Source: Promineifilum sp. (lineage in GTDB: Bacteria > Chloroflexota > Anaerolineae > Promineifilales > Promineifilaceae). From it: a DNA stretch of 64,000 bases. Below the pieces are notes generated by a model. That model ran no database searches and was not told where the DNA came from. It was given only the letters and a program-made list of their open reading frames with translations. This document shows positions 41,089 to 48,805 of this stretch, piece by piece (the first letter of the stretch is position 1; every line of letters begins with the position of its first letter). The stretch is taken from positions 15,601 through 79,600 of the forward strand of contig JACKBY010000014.1 of NCBI GenBank assembly GCA_020634335.1, in the 5' to 3' direction. The position numbers and the translations under genes are program-made.

Positions 41089-42318
41089 CTACTTCACGAC
41101 AAACACGTTCTCCAGCGCCAACCATATCCCCCCAATCACGCCCGCGTCCTCGCCCAGGGGCGCATACTCGATGCGCAGATGGCGGGTGCTCAGGGCCGTG
41201 GCCCGCCGCAGCGTCGCCTGGCGAATGGCCGACAGCAGCCCGTGGCCGATGCCGGCCACGCCACCGCCGATGAATACCGCTTGGGGGTTGTAGAAGTTGA
41301 CCAGCGTCGCCAGCACACCGCCGATCATGCGACCACTGCGACGAATGATCTCCAGTGCCGCCCGGTCGCCGGCAGCGGCGGCGTCGCCCACATCGACAGC
41401 CGTCAGCGTCCCGCGCTCGGCCAACCGCGCGGCCAGGAATTGGCTCTCGCCCGCCTCGGCCCGCGCCCGGCCCTCGGCGGCAATAGCCGGCCCGGCGGCC
41501 ATGATCTCCAGGCAGCCCTGATTGCCGCAATGACAGACCGGCCCGTTGTAGTCGACGCAAATGTGGCCCACGTCGCCGGCCGCGCCGTCGGCCCCGCGAT
41601 AGATCTCGCCGTGGGAAATGATGCCGCAGCCAATGCCCGTGCCGATCTTGACAAACAGGAAGTTGTCCAGCCCCCGCCCCGCGCCCGCCTGGTGCTCGCC
41701 GCGGGCCATAATGTTGACGTCGTTATCGACAGCCACGCGCGCGGCGGGAAAACGTCGGCGCAAATGTTGCTTGATCGGGTAGCCTTCCCACAACGGCATG
41801 AGCGGCGGAGCGATGAGCACGCCGGGCACAAACTCTACCGGCCCGGGCACGCCGACGCCGATGCCGATGACCGCGGTCGCGGGCAGACCGCGCCGCGCCA
41901 GCAACTCGTCGACAACGTCGGCCACACGGTCGAAAAAGTCGTCCGGCCGGCCGCGCACGTCGCCCGGCCCGGTGGCGCGCTCCAGGATTTGGCCGCGGAA
42001 GTCGGCCAGGGCCACGTCGAGGCTGGTCGCGCCCACGTCCACGCCGACCACGTAGCCCAGGTGGGGGTTGAGGTCGAGCAAAAAGGGGCGACGGCCGCCG
42101 GCGCTTTTGCCCTCGCCGGCTTCGGTCAGGACGCGGGCATCGATCATGCGACCCACAATGCCGGTGACGCTGGCGCGGGAATAGTCGAGACGCTCCGAGA
42201 GGTCGGTGCGCGAGAGGGGGCCCTGGCGGCGAATGGCGGTGACGACGGCCGCCTCAAGTGGTTCGAGCATCAGCGTTGGCTCATCGAACTGGATTGTCTC
42301 GACCGGCAGATCAGCCAC
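41089..42318 (-). CDS. ROK-family transcriptional repressor
   Basis: A 409-residue regulator with an N-terminal winged helix-turn-helix (about 20-75; RRQGPLSRTDLSERLDYSRA, then SVTGIVGRMIDARVL) and a ROK sugar-kinase-like domain. The kinase domain has VVGVDVGATSLDVALADF, GIGVGVPGPV, VAVDNDVNIMARGE, KIGTGIGCG, the zinc motif CHCGNQGCLEIMA and AVFIGGGVAGIG. ROK regulators bind sugar or sugar phosphate and release DNA. Start: GTG 42318 with GAGGGG nine bases before it was preferred to a TTG further upstream. The palindrome at 42379-42401 may be its operator. It is placed at the head of the transporter and enzyme genes. Confidence 0.88.
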   Translation of the reverse strand: MADLPVETIQFDEPTLMLEPLEAAVVTAIRRQGPLSRTDLSERLDYSRASVTGIVGRMIDARVLTEAGEGKSAGGRRPFLLDLNPHLGYVVGVDVGATSLDVALADFRGQILERATGPGDVRGRPDDFFDRVADVVDELLARRGLPATAVIGIGVGVPGPVEFVPGVLIAPPLMPLWEGYPIKQHLRRRFPAARVAVDNDVNIMARGEHQAGAGRGLDNFLFVKIGTGIGCGIISHGEIYRGADGAAGDVGHICVDYNGPVCHCGNQGCLEIMAAGPAIAAEGRARAEAGESQFLAARLAERGTLTAVDVGDAAAAGDRAALEIIRRSGRMIGGVLATLVNFYNPQAVFIGGGVAGIGHGLLSAIRQATLRRATALSTRHLRIEYAPLGEDAGVIGGIWLALENVFVVK

Positions 42319-42378
42319 AACGGTTGCCCCTCGCTGGATAAGCCGCCCGCGGCCGCACTTACGCCGATAATAGGGCAA

Positions 42379-42401
42379 CTTACTTTAATTTGTGAAGTAA
42401 G
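42379..42401 (-). promoter_or_regulatory. Candidate ROK operator
   Basis: Perfect 7-base inverted repeat CTTACTT, nine-base spacer, AAGTAAG, in the AT-rich region 60 bases upstream of the ROK gene start. ROK regulators of the NagC/Mlc/XylR group recognise AT-rich palindromes of similar shape. Autoregulation is inference. Confidence 0.45.
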
Positions 42402-42484
42402 ACACTCACAGATTATCATAAGCCCGGTACAATGTCAATAAAGTCAGGCAAGAAGACAGAGTTTTCCGTAATCGGCCGCTCTTC

Positions 42485-42556
42485 GTAGCGCCGGTTTCTT
42501 AACCGGCTCCGCAGCCCAACTTGCTCTCGGCCGCCGGATAAGAATCCGGCGTTACA
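42485..42556. repeat. Type-B GTAGCGCCGG palindromic element (copy 4)
   Basis: GTAGCGCCGGTTTCTTAACC...CGCCGGATAAGAATCCGGCGTTAC. Flanks are conserved with copy 8: GTAATCGGCCGC before and CCTCGACAACTGAAAA after, so the element is longer than the palindrome itself. Confidence 0.85.
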
Positions 42557-42716
42557 CCTCGACAACTGAAAAGCCATAAGCGAGAAGAGATTAAACACGG
42601 ATAGGACACGGATTGGACGGATGAAACGAACCGCACACGAATCAGCAAGGTTTCCTCTAATACGACATCCCGCGCCGTCCGTTATATCTGTGTCCTGTCC
42701 GTGCCAATTACTTCTC

Positions 42717-43577
42717 TCATTTCACATTCCGCGCGATGCGCTTGAGCGCCCACACACTTTTCTCCACCGCCCAATGCTCCTGATTCTCATAGTCCGGGTG
42801 CAGCGAGTCGGTCTCCACGGCCAGGAATCCCTGATAGTCGGCGTCCTGGAGAATCTGGGCCAGCTTCTGGTTGTCCACCAGCCCCTCGCCCACGGGCGTG
42901 CTGCTGAAGAAGTACCATTCGCCGGCATTGACGCCGCGCGCCGGTTTGAGGTCCTTGATATGGGTGGCATAGACGCGGTCGGCCAGCTTGCGCGCCCCCT
43001 CGACCGGATCGTCGAGCAGTCGCAAGAAGTTGCCCGTGTCCAGATTGAGGCCCATCCAGGGCGAATCGACGCGCTCCAGCAACTCCAGCCATTCGCTGCT
43101 GGTATAGTCGATGTGGTTTTCGGCCGCCAGCCGGACGCCATAGGACTCGGCCACCCGCGCCCCTTCCTTCAGCCAGGGCACGAGCTTCTCCATTTGCGGC
43201 GCGTGCGGCTCCAGCCGGAACGAGAAACTACTGGCGCAGATGCGCATCACCGGCGCGCCGATGGCCGCCGCGTACTCGATGCTCTTGAGCATGTCGTGGA
43301 AGGCATCCTCGTTGCGCCCGGCCTCCAGCCCGTCGGGGTGCCCCCAGGCGTAGACACGGTCAAAGCCGTATTCGTCCAGCCGCGCCTTGAGCTCAGCGTA
43401 GAATGACCCGTCGTGGGACGGAAAGAAGCACGACTCCAGCGACACCCCATCAACGTCCAGTTCCTTGGCAAAGTCGAGGAAGTCGAAGACGGTCATGGTG
43501 AACGGCGGCGGGGTCTGGTGTCCATACACCTCGCCGAAGAAGCGGTGGAAGCAATAGCTGTCGATGCCGACTTTCAT
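42717..43577 (-). CDS. Sugar phosphate isomerase/epimerase 4
   Basis: A 286-residue xylose-isomerase-like barrel. Ligand segments: VRLAAENHIDYTSSEW (Glu and His), MGLNLDTGNFLRL (Asp), VYATHIKDLKPA (His) and FLAVETDSLHPD (Glu). Start MKVGIDSYCFHRFF at ATG 43577 with AAGGAGAG at good spacing; the frame extends far upstream across the GntR gene but that extension is not coding. It lies directly downstream of the GntR gene, separated by a heptamer hairpin, so both are probably one transcript. Confidence 0.85.
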   Translation of the reverse strand: MKVGIDSYCFHRFFGEVYGHQTPPPFTMTVFDFLDFAKELDVDGVSLESCFFPSHDGSFYAELKARLDEYGFDRVYAWGHPDGLEAGRNEDAFHDMLKSIEYAAAIGAPVMRICASSFSFRLEPHAPQMEKLVPWLKEGARVAESYGVRLAAENHIDYTSSEWLELLERVDSPWMGLNLDTGNFLRLLDDPVEGARKLADRVYATHIKDLKPARGVNAGEWYFFSSTPVGEGLVDNQKLAQILQDADYQGFLAVETDSLHPDYENQEHWAVEKSVWALKRIARNVK

Positions 43578-43603
43578 AATCAACTCTCCTTGATAAAAAG
43601 TGT

Positions 43604-43666
43604 CGAATGACGAACGACGAACGACGAGTAAACCGCCTCTACGCTCGCAACTCGTAATTCGGCGTT
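43604..43666. repeat. Heptamer-repeat hairpin element
   Basis: Left TCGAATG ACGAACG ACGAACG ACGAGTA; right CTCGCAA CTCGTAA TTCGGCG TTCGCAA. The right arm encodes the last residues (LRTPNYELRA) of the GntR regulator. Confidence 0.75.
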
Positions 43667-44412
43667 CGCAACTTGATGAGTTCCACCTCAAATCGCGACC
43701 GGTCGCCGCGGTGAAACGCGTGGTAATACTCGATGGGCGAACCGTCAGCCAAATAGCTGATGCTGTCGAGGTGAATGAGCGGCGCGCCTTTCTTGACCCC
43801 CAGCAGCCCGGCCTCATATTCGCCCGCGGACACGGCCTCCAGCACGCGCCGGCCGCGGTCGATGACCAACCCGTAATCCGTCTCCAGGCATTCATAGAGC
43901 GAGCGCCGGGTGAAGTCGACTGCTTCCAGACCGGGGCAGCGCGCCGCCGGCAGATAGGTGGCGACGAGCACCAGCGGCTCGCCGTCGACGAAGCGCAGGC
44001 GGTCGATGTGGACGACCGGCGTGCCCTGTTTCAGCTTCAGAAAACCGCCGATGGCGCGCGAGGCGGGAATGATCTCCTGAGTCAATACGTGCGAAACCGG
44101 CGGCCGTCCTTTCGCGGCCATGTCGGCGTAGAAGCCCGTTAACTCCTGGAACAGCCCCTCGTGGAACTTCGGCTCGGCGACGAACGTCCCCCGCCCCTTC
44201 TCGCGGACGATCAACCCCTGTAGCTCCAGATCGCGCAAGGCCTGGCGAATGACGGTGCGGCTGACATCGAACAGGCGACAGAGTTCCGGCTCGCCGGGCA
44301 GCTGCTCGCCCGGCCGCCCGCCACCGCTCTCGATGGCGTCGCGCAGGGCGTCTTTCACCTGCACGTAGAGCGGAATGTAACTGCGGCGGTCGATGCTGGG
44401 GTTGAGGTCCAT
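43639..44412 (-). CDS. GntR/HutC-family transcriptional regulator
   Basis: A 257-residue regulator. An N-terminal winged helix (about 10-78) contains YIPLYVQVKDALRDAI, LPGEPELCRLFDVSRTVIR (HTH) and QALRDLELQGLIVREKGRGT, the GntR consensus. The C-terminal UTRA ligand domain (about 90-250) has LKLKQGTPVVHIDRLRFVDG and ends with YYHAFHRGDRSRFEVEL. UTRA domains bind sugar phosphates or related effectors. GGAAGGGCG precedes the ATG. It is the first gene of the long sugar cluster and probably controls it together with the ROK repressor. The last ten residues derive from the repeat. Confidence 0.9.
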   Translation of the reverse strand: MDLNPSIDRRSYIPLYVQVKDALRDAIESGGGRPGEQLPGEPELCRLFDVSRTVIRQALRDLELQGLIVREKGRGTFVAEPKFHEGLFQELTGFYADMAAKGRPPVSHVLTQEIIPASRAIGGFLKLKQGTPVVHIDRLRFVDGEPLVLVATYLPAARCPGLEAVDFTRRSLYECLETDYGLVIDRGRRVLEAVSAGEYEAGLLGVKKGAPLIHLDSISYLADGSPIEYYHAFHRGDRSRFEVELIKLRTPNYELRA

Positions 44413-44563
44413 CGCCCTTCCATGACCCGACGGTTTCGGAAAACTTGTCAGGTCTGAATTCTTGTAAGGCTGTCATCCTGTCATTACAGGCAAGCGTAGC
44501 AAAGATGGCCGGGCCTGTCAAGAAAGTCGCATCATCCCCAAGGGGCTTTTTGATTATCCAGGC

Positions 44564-44634
44564 GTAGCGCCGGATTCTTATCCGGTGGCCTAGAGCAAGC
44601 TGGGCTGCGGAGCCGGTTAAGAAGCCCGCGTTAC
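44564..44634. repeat. Type-B GTAGCGCCGG palindromic element (copy 5)
   Basis: GTAGCGCCGGATTCTTATCC...GCCGGTTAAGAAGCCCGCGTTAC, in the opposite orientation to copies 4 and 8. The right flank GTGATCGATTACT resembles that of copy 7 (GCGATCGATTACT). Confidence 0.8.
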
Positions 44635-44658
44635 GAAACGTGATCGATTACTGATAAA

Positions 44659-44700
44659 CCCTGCATTACCCCTAGGGAAATCAAACGTCTGGATGCAGGG
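44659..44700 (-). terminator. Candidate terminator of the P-type ATPase gene
   Basis: CCCTGCAT (44659-44666) pairs with ATGCAGGG (44693-44700). On the minus strand the stem is followed by TTTATCAG. Position is 69 bases after the ATPase stop. The loop is long (26 bases), so confidence is moderate. Confidence 0.45.
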
Positions 44701-44768
44701 TGACACGGTGGCCGGCTATGAACACGTTTAGCATCCCGGCCTATCGATGTGGCCGATCATCTCCTGCG

Positions 44769-47171
44769 TCAGGCCGCCCCCCGGTAGCGCAGCAGCCGCA
44801 GCGCGTTCACCACGACCAGGATCGTGCTGCCCTCGTGGAGGATCACTGCCCCGCTCAACTGGATGACGTTCAGCACCGAGGTCAGGACGAGCAAGGCGAT
44901 AACCCCCAGCGAGATAGCCAGATTCTGGCGAATGACGGCCCGGCCGGCGCGGCTCAGGCCGACGGCAAACGGCAGGCGGCTCAGGTCGTCGGCCATCAGG
45001 GCCACGTCGGCCGTCTCCAGGGCCACGGCCGTGCCCGCGCCGCCCATGGCAATGCCCACCGTGGCCGCCGCCAACGCCGGGGCATCGTTGACACCGTCGC
45101 CGATCATCGCCACGTCGCCAAATTCCGCCTGCAACGCCTGGACGGCGTCCAGCTTCTGTTCCGGCAGCAACCCGGCACGCACGTCGGTGACGCCCACCTC
45201 GCCGGCAATGGCCTGGGCGACCCCGAGATTGTCACCAGTCAGCATCACCAGCCGGGCGATGCCCAACCGGCCCAGAGCCTGTAACGTCTCACCAATGCCG
45301 GGTCGGGCTACATCGGCCAGGGCCAACATGCCTAACATCACTCCGTCGCGGCCAACGGTCATCGTCGTGCGCCCCTTCGCTTCCAGTCGCTGTACGGCGG
45401 CGATGACATCGGGATCGGGACGCACGCCTGACGCTTCGTCGAACATGCGCAGCGAGCCAATACGGACGCGCCGCCCGGCGACTGAACTGATGACCCCCCG
45501 GCCAGGCACGTTTTCCAGGCTACCGGTGGCGGGCAGCGGCCGGCCACCGGCGCGCGCGGCCTCGACCACGGCCGCGGCCAGCGGGTGGTTCGATTGCTGC
45601 TCAACGGCGGCGGTCGTGTCCAGCAGCTCCTCAGCCGTTGTCCCCACGGCGGGCACAATGTCGGTCACGACAAATCGACCCTCGGTCAACGTGCCCGTTT
45701 TGTCGAAGGCCATCACCTGTAGACCGCCCAGATTCTCCAGATGGATGCCGCCCTTGATCAAGACACCATTGCGCGCCGCCTGAGCGATGCCCGCCAGCAC
45801 AGCCGCTGGTGTGCCTAGCGCCAATGCGCAGGGCGAGGCGGCCACCAGCAGTAACATGCCGCGATAGAAACTCTCCGGCAACGACAGCCAGCCGGCCAGC
45901 GGCGGCACGACAACGACCAGCGCCACGAAAATCAGCACCGCCGGCACAAAGCGGGCCGTGAAGCGCTGGGTGAATTCCTGGGTGGGGCTTTGCTGCTCCT
46001 GGGCCTCCACGACCATTTGCATGACTCTCGCCAGCGTGTTGTCCTGGGCCAGGCGACTCACGCCGATGTCCAGGGAATTCTCACGATTGATGGTGCCCGC
46101 GTACACCACATCCCCCTCCCCCTTGCTCACCGGTACGCTCTCACCGGTGATGGCGCTCTGATCGATGGCGCTGCGACCGCGGGTGATCGCGCCATCCACC
46201 GGCACGCGGTCGCCGGGCCGCACCACAACCACGTCCCCGATCTGCAGCGATTCCACCGGCTGCTCGATGAGTTGGTCGCCGCGCTTCACCAGGGCGACAC
46301 GCGGCATGAGCTCGCCCAAGGCGTTGACGGCCCGATGGGCGCGACCCAGCGCGTAATGCTCGCCGGCGTGGCCCAGGCTGAACAGAAACAATAGAAACGC
46401 GCCTTCGCTCCACTCCCCCAGGACGGCCGCCCCGGCGGCGGCGGCCAGCATGAGCACGTCGGTGTCGAACTTGCCCCGCAGGAGGCCCGGAATGGCATGG
46501 GTGGCGATGTCGTAGCCGCCGGCGATGTAGGCCAGGACAAAAAAGAGGCGGGCGACCGTCTCCGGCAGGCCAAAAAAGCGCTCCCCCAGCCAGCCGATTA
46601 GCCAAAAAGTCCCCGCCAGGCCCACCAAAATGAGCGCCCAGTTCTCCTGGACGCGATGGGGCAAGAAGGCAGGGGCGCTGCCGTGGTCGTGTTCGTCTTC
46701 GGCCGTGGGTGTGGCCCGGTCCGGGGCGACCGGCCGCGCGCCGAGTTGCCTCATCAGCGCCTCGACGGCCGGGCGGCCGGTCGCCTCGCTGTCGTAGGCA
46801 ACGAAGGCCAGTCCCGCGGCGTAGTTGACTTCGGCGTGCAAGACGCCCGGCAACTGCCGAATTTCCTGGGCCATCACTTCGGCCGAGTCGGCTGAGGTTA
46901 GCCCGGCGAAGGGAATGCGCTCGTGGCGAAACCGGCGGGTAAGCTCCGCACCCGCCTCGCGGGCCATGCGCTCTACGGCCGACAGCGAGACCAGATTGGG
47001 GCGAAAGTGGATGCACAGTTGCGGCGGGTCGCCGTCGACGTGGGCACGCACAATCCCACGGCGAGCCGCAAGTATCGCTTGCAGCCGGGCCACACATTCG
47101 TCCCGCCCGTCTTCGACCTCCGGCAAGAGCACCGGGATGTCCAGCTTGAGTACCCCTTCGGTGGTGGTCAT
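44769..47171 (-). CDS. P1B-4-type heavy-metal transporting ATPase
   Basis: An 800-residue metal pump. Two N-terminal HMA-like modules (about 5-75 and 85-150) lack the CxxC metal site. Eight membrane spans are expected. Motifs: TGES in ITGESVPVSKG, the ion channel SPC (SPCALALGTPAA, about residue 445), phosphorylation DKTGTLTEG (about 490), SNHPLAAAV, GDGVNDAPAL, and HEGST near 778 in the last span. SPC plus HEGST is the signature of P1B-4 pumps, which export Co2+, Ni2+, Fe2+ or Zn2+. ATG 47171 has no clear ribosome site. It is divergent from the multicopper oxidase gene. Confidence 0.9.
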   Translation of the reverse strand: MTTTEGVLKLDIPVLLPEVEDGRDECVARLQAILAARRGIVRAHVDGDPPQLCIHFRPNLVSLSAVERMAREAGAELTRRFRHERIPFAGLTSADSAEVMAQEIRQLPGVLHAEVNYAAGLAFVAYDSEATGRPAVEALMRQLGARPVAPDRATPTAEDEHDHGSAPAFLPHRVQENWALILVGLAGTFWLIGWLGERFFGLPETVARLFFVLAYIAGGYDIATHAIPGLLRGKFDTDVLMLAAAAGAAVLGEWSEGAFLLFLFSLGHAGEHYALGRAHRAVNALGELMPRVALVKRGDQLIEQPVESLQIGDVVVVRPGDRVPVDGAITRGRSAIDQSAITGESVPVSKGEGDVVYAGTINRENSLDIGVSRLAQDNTLARVMQMVVEAQEQQSPTQEFTQRFTARFVPAVLIFVALVVVVPPLAGWLSLPESFYRGMLLLVAASPCALALGTPAAVLAGIAQAARNGVLIKGGIHLENLGGLQVMAFDKTGTLTEGRFVVTDIVPAVGTTAEELLDTTAAVEQQSNHPLAAAVVEAARAGGRPLPATGSLENVPGRGVISSVAGRRVRIGSLRMFDEASGVRPDPDVIAAVQRLEAKGRTTMTVGRDGVMLGMLALADVARPGIGETLQALGRLGIARLVMLTGDNLGVAQAIAGEVGVTDVRAGLLPEQKLDAVQALQAEFGDVAMIGDGVNDAPALAAATVGIAMGGAGTAVALETADVALMADDLSRLPFAVGLSRAGRAVIRQNLAISLGVIALLVLTSVLNVIQLSGAVILHEGSTILVVVNALRLLRYRGAA

Positions 47172-47285
47172 GGGTTGAAAAATACCGCAGTCGAAGCGGG
47201 CCGGCAAACGGGGGCAACCCCGCTATATCCCATTTGCGGATCGCCGAGTCACCCGCCCCCAAAACCGATTTTCCCTGCTTCTCCC

Positions 47286-47313
47286 TTGACAAACCCCTAA
47301 CGTCGCGTAAAAT
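47286..47313 (+). promoter_or_regulatory. Sigma-70 promoter of the multicopper oxidase gene
   Basis: TTGACA (47286-47291), 16-base spacer, TAAAAT (47308-47313). The transcript would have a leader of about 70 bases. The divergent ATPase starts about 115 bases upstream. Confidence 0.65.
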
Positions 47314-47390
47314 TTAGATGTATCAAATTTTTACTTTTGCTTATATAAAACACTTTCCACAGGTAAACCTTAGCAAGCAGGACAGCGTAC

Positions 47391-48554
47391 ATGAACGAGC
47401 AACACGGCCTAACGCGACGAGATTTTTTGCGCGCCGGCGGGTTCAGCCTGGCCGCGTTGGCGGGCGCGTTCGGCCTGCGCGGCCGGGCGCAAGCCGATCC
47501 CACCCCCACGCCCCACAGCGGGCACGACCCCGGCCCGACCCCCGATGCCAACCACGCGATGGCGCACGGCGGGTTCGGCGTCGTCGGCCAGGTCGACCAT
47601 GCCGCCAACGGCTTCGATCCCCACGAACTGCTCTACGATTTCGACTATGGCGTGGTGAGCGAGGAAAACGGCCGCACTGTGCGCACCTGGCAGATATTCG
47701 CCATCGACCGCGAATTCGAGATCGCGCCGGGCATCAAGTTTCCCGGCTGGGTCTACGGCAGCCCCACGTCGGCCGCCTCGCGCCGCGCCGGCCGTCTGGT
47801 GGGCCAATGCCCCGGCCCCACGCTGCGCTGCGTCGAGGGCGAGCGGCTGCGCATCGAGTTCGGTAACGGCGGCAGCCACCCTCACACAATCCACTTTCAC
47901 GGCATCCACGCGGCGGCGATGGACGGCGTGCCCGGCGTCGGCGCGGGCATGATCAACCCCGGCAGCCGCACCGTCTACGAGTTCGACGCCAAGCCGTTCG
48001 GCTGTCACCTCTACCATTGCCACGCCGTGCCTCTCAAGCGCCACATTCACAAGGGTCTATACGGCGCGTTCATCATCGATCCGGACCCGGCCAAATACAG
48101 CGGCGAGGAAGCGGCTCTGGCCCGCGCCCGCAACCACACTTATCCGGAGTGCCAGGCAATCAACGAGATGGTGATGGTGCTCAATGGCTTCGACACCAAT
48201 TTCGACGACGAAAACGAGATCTACGCGGCCAACACGGTGGCATTCGGCTATGGGATGGAGCGGCCGATCGACATTCGCCGCGACCAACCGCAGCGCGTCT
48301 ATCTGGTCAACATTACCGAATTCGACCCTATCAACTCATTCCACCTGCACGCCAACTTCTTCGACTATTACGACCACGGCACGACGCTGCGGCCGACGCA
48401 CCAGATCATCGATACGATCATGCAATGCCAGGCCCAGCGCGGCATCCTGTCGTTCAACTTCAACGATTTCGAGCCGGGCCTCTACATGTTTCACGCCCAC
48501 CAGACAGAGCTGGCCGAGCTGGGCTGGATGGGGTTCTTCAACGTCATCCTATGA
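47391..48554 (+). CDS. Tat-exported multicopper oxidase
   Basis: A 387-residue extracytoplasmic enzyme. A twin-arginine signal (LTRRDFLRAGGFSLAALAG) is followed by a spacer with His-rich HSGHDPGPTPDANHAMAHGG. Copper motifs of the cupredoxin domains are seen in order: HTIHFHGIHAAAMDG (HxH), FGCHLYHCHAVPLKRHIHKG (HxHCH-like), NSFHLHANFFDYYDHG and YMFHAHQTELAELGWMGFF (type 1 copper His and type 3). It is a compact two- or three-domain oxidase, such as those related to nitrite reductase or CueO-like metal oxidases. Probable role is oxidising Cu(I), Fe(II) or Mn(II) outside the cell. Context with the ATPase and ZIP transporter supports metal handling. The ATG 47391 follows CAGGAC. Confidence 0.9.
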   Translation: MNEQHGLTRRDFLRAGGFSLAALAGAFGLRGRAQADPTPTPHSGHDPGPTPDANHAMAHGGFGVVGQVDHAANGFDPHELLYDFDYGVVSEENGRTVRTWQIFAIDREFEIAPGIKFPGWVYGSPTSAASRRAGRLVGQCPGPTLRCVEGERLRIEFGNGGSHPHTIHFHGIHAAAMDGVPGVGAGMINPGSRTVYEFDAKPFGCHLYHCHAVPLKRHIHKGLYGAFIIDPDPAKYSGEEAALARARNHTYPECQAINEMVMVLNGFDTNFDDENEIYAANTVAFGYGMERPIDIRRDQPQRVYLVNITEFDPINSFHLHANFFDYYDHGTTLRPTHQIIDTIMQCQAQRGILSFNFNDFEPGLYMFHAHQTELAELGWMGFFNVIL

Positions 48555-48805
48555 GTAGGAAGAAAGTGCACCCACAGAGTATACAGATTTAAAGAAATCA
48601 TTTCTTAGCACCCTGTAACAAAATCAATGTTGACATTAGTTGGGCGGAATCCATCTCATCACTGGTATGCAAAACCGTCTAAGACAGTTAGCGACGCGGC
48701 CGCCAGCCTGAATTTATCAGGTTTTGGGTAACAGCAGCGGTTTTGAATCCCCCATCTTAATCTGAGTAATCTGTGGTTCGCTCCTCTTGTTTATCGAGGT
48801 AATCT

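Larger units (their letters stand above)
42319..42716. other. 398-bp gap: ROK promoter region, operator-like palindrome and type-B element
   Basis: Contains the palindrome at 42379-42401, an AT-rich region around it (GATTATCATAAG at 42411), the type-B element at 42485-42556 and a CACACGAATCAGC-like stretch before the next gene stop. No coding sequence seen. Confidence 0.5.
44413..44768. other. 356-bp gap: GntR promoter region, type-B element and ATPase terminator
   Basis: The first 100 bases hold the promoter region of the GntR gene. Then follow the type-B element at 44564-44634 and the hairpin at 44659-44700. No coding sequence was seen. Confidence 0.5.

Noticed and set aside
43578..43895. 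N-terminal extension of the epimerase over the GntR gene
   Set aside because: The extension is Trp/Arg-rich and overlaps the GntR coding region in another frame; a good ribosome site and family start lie at 43577.
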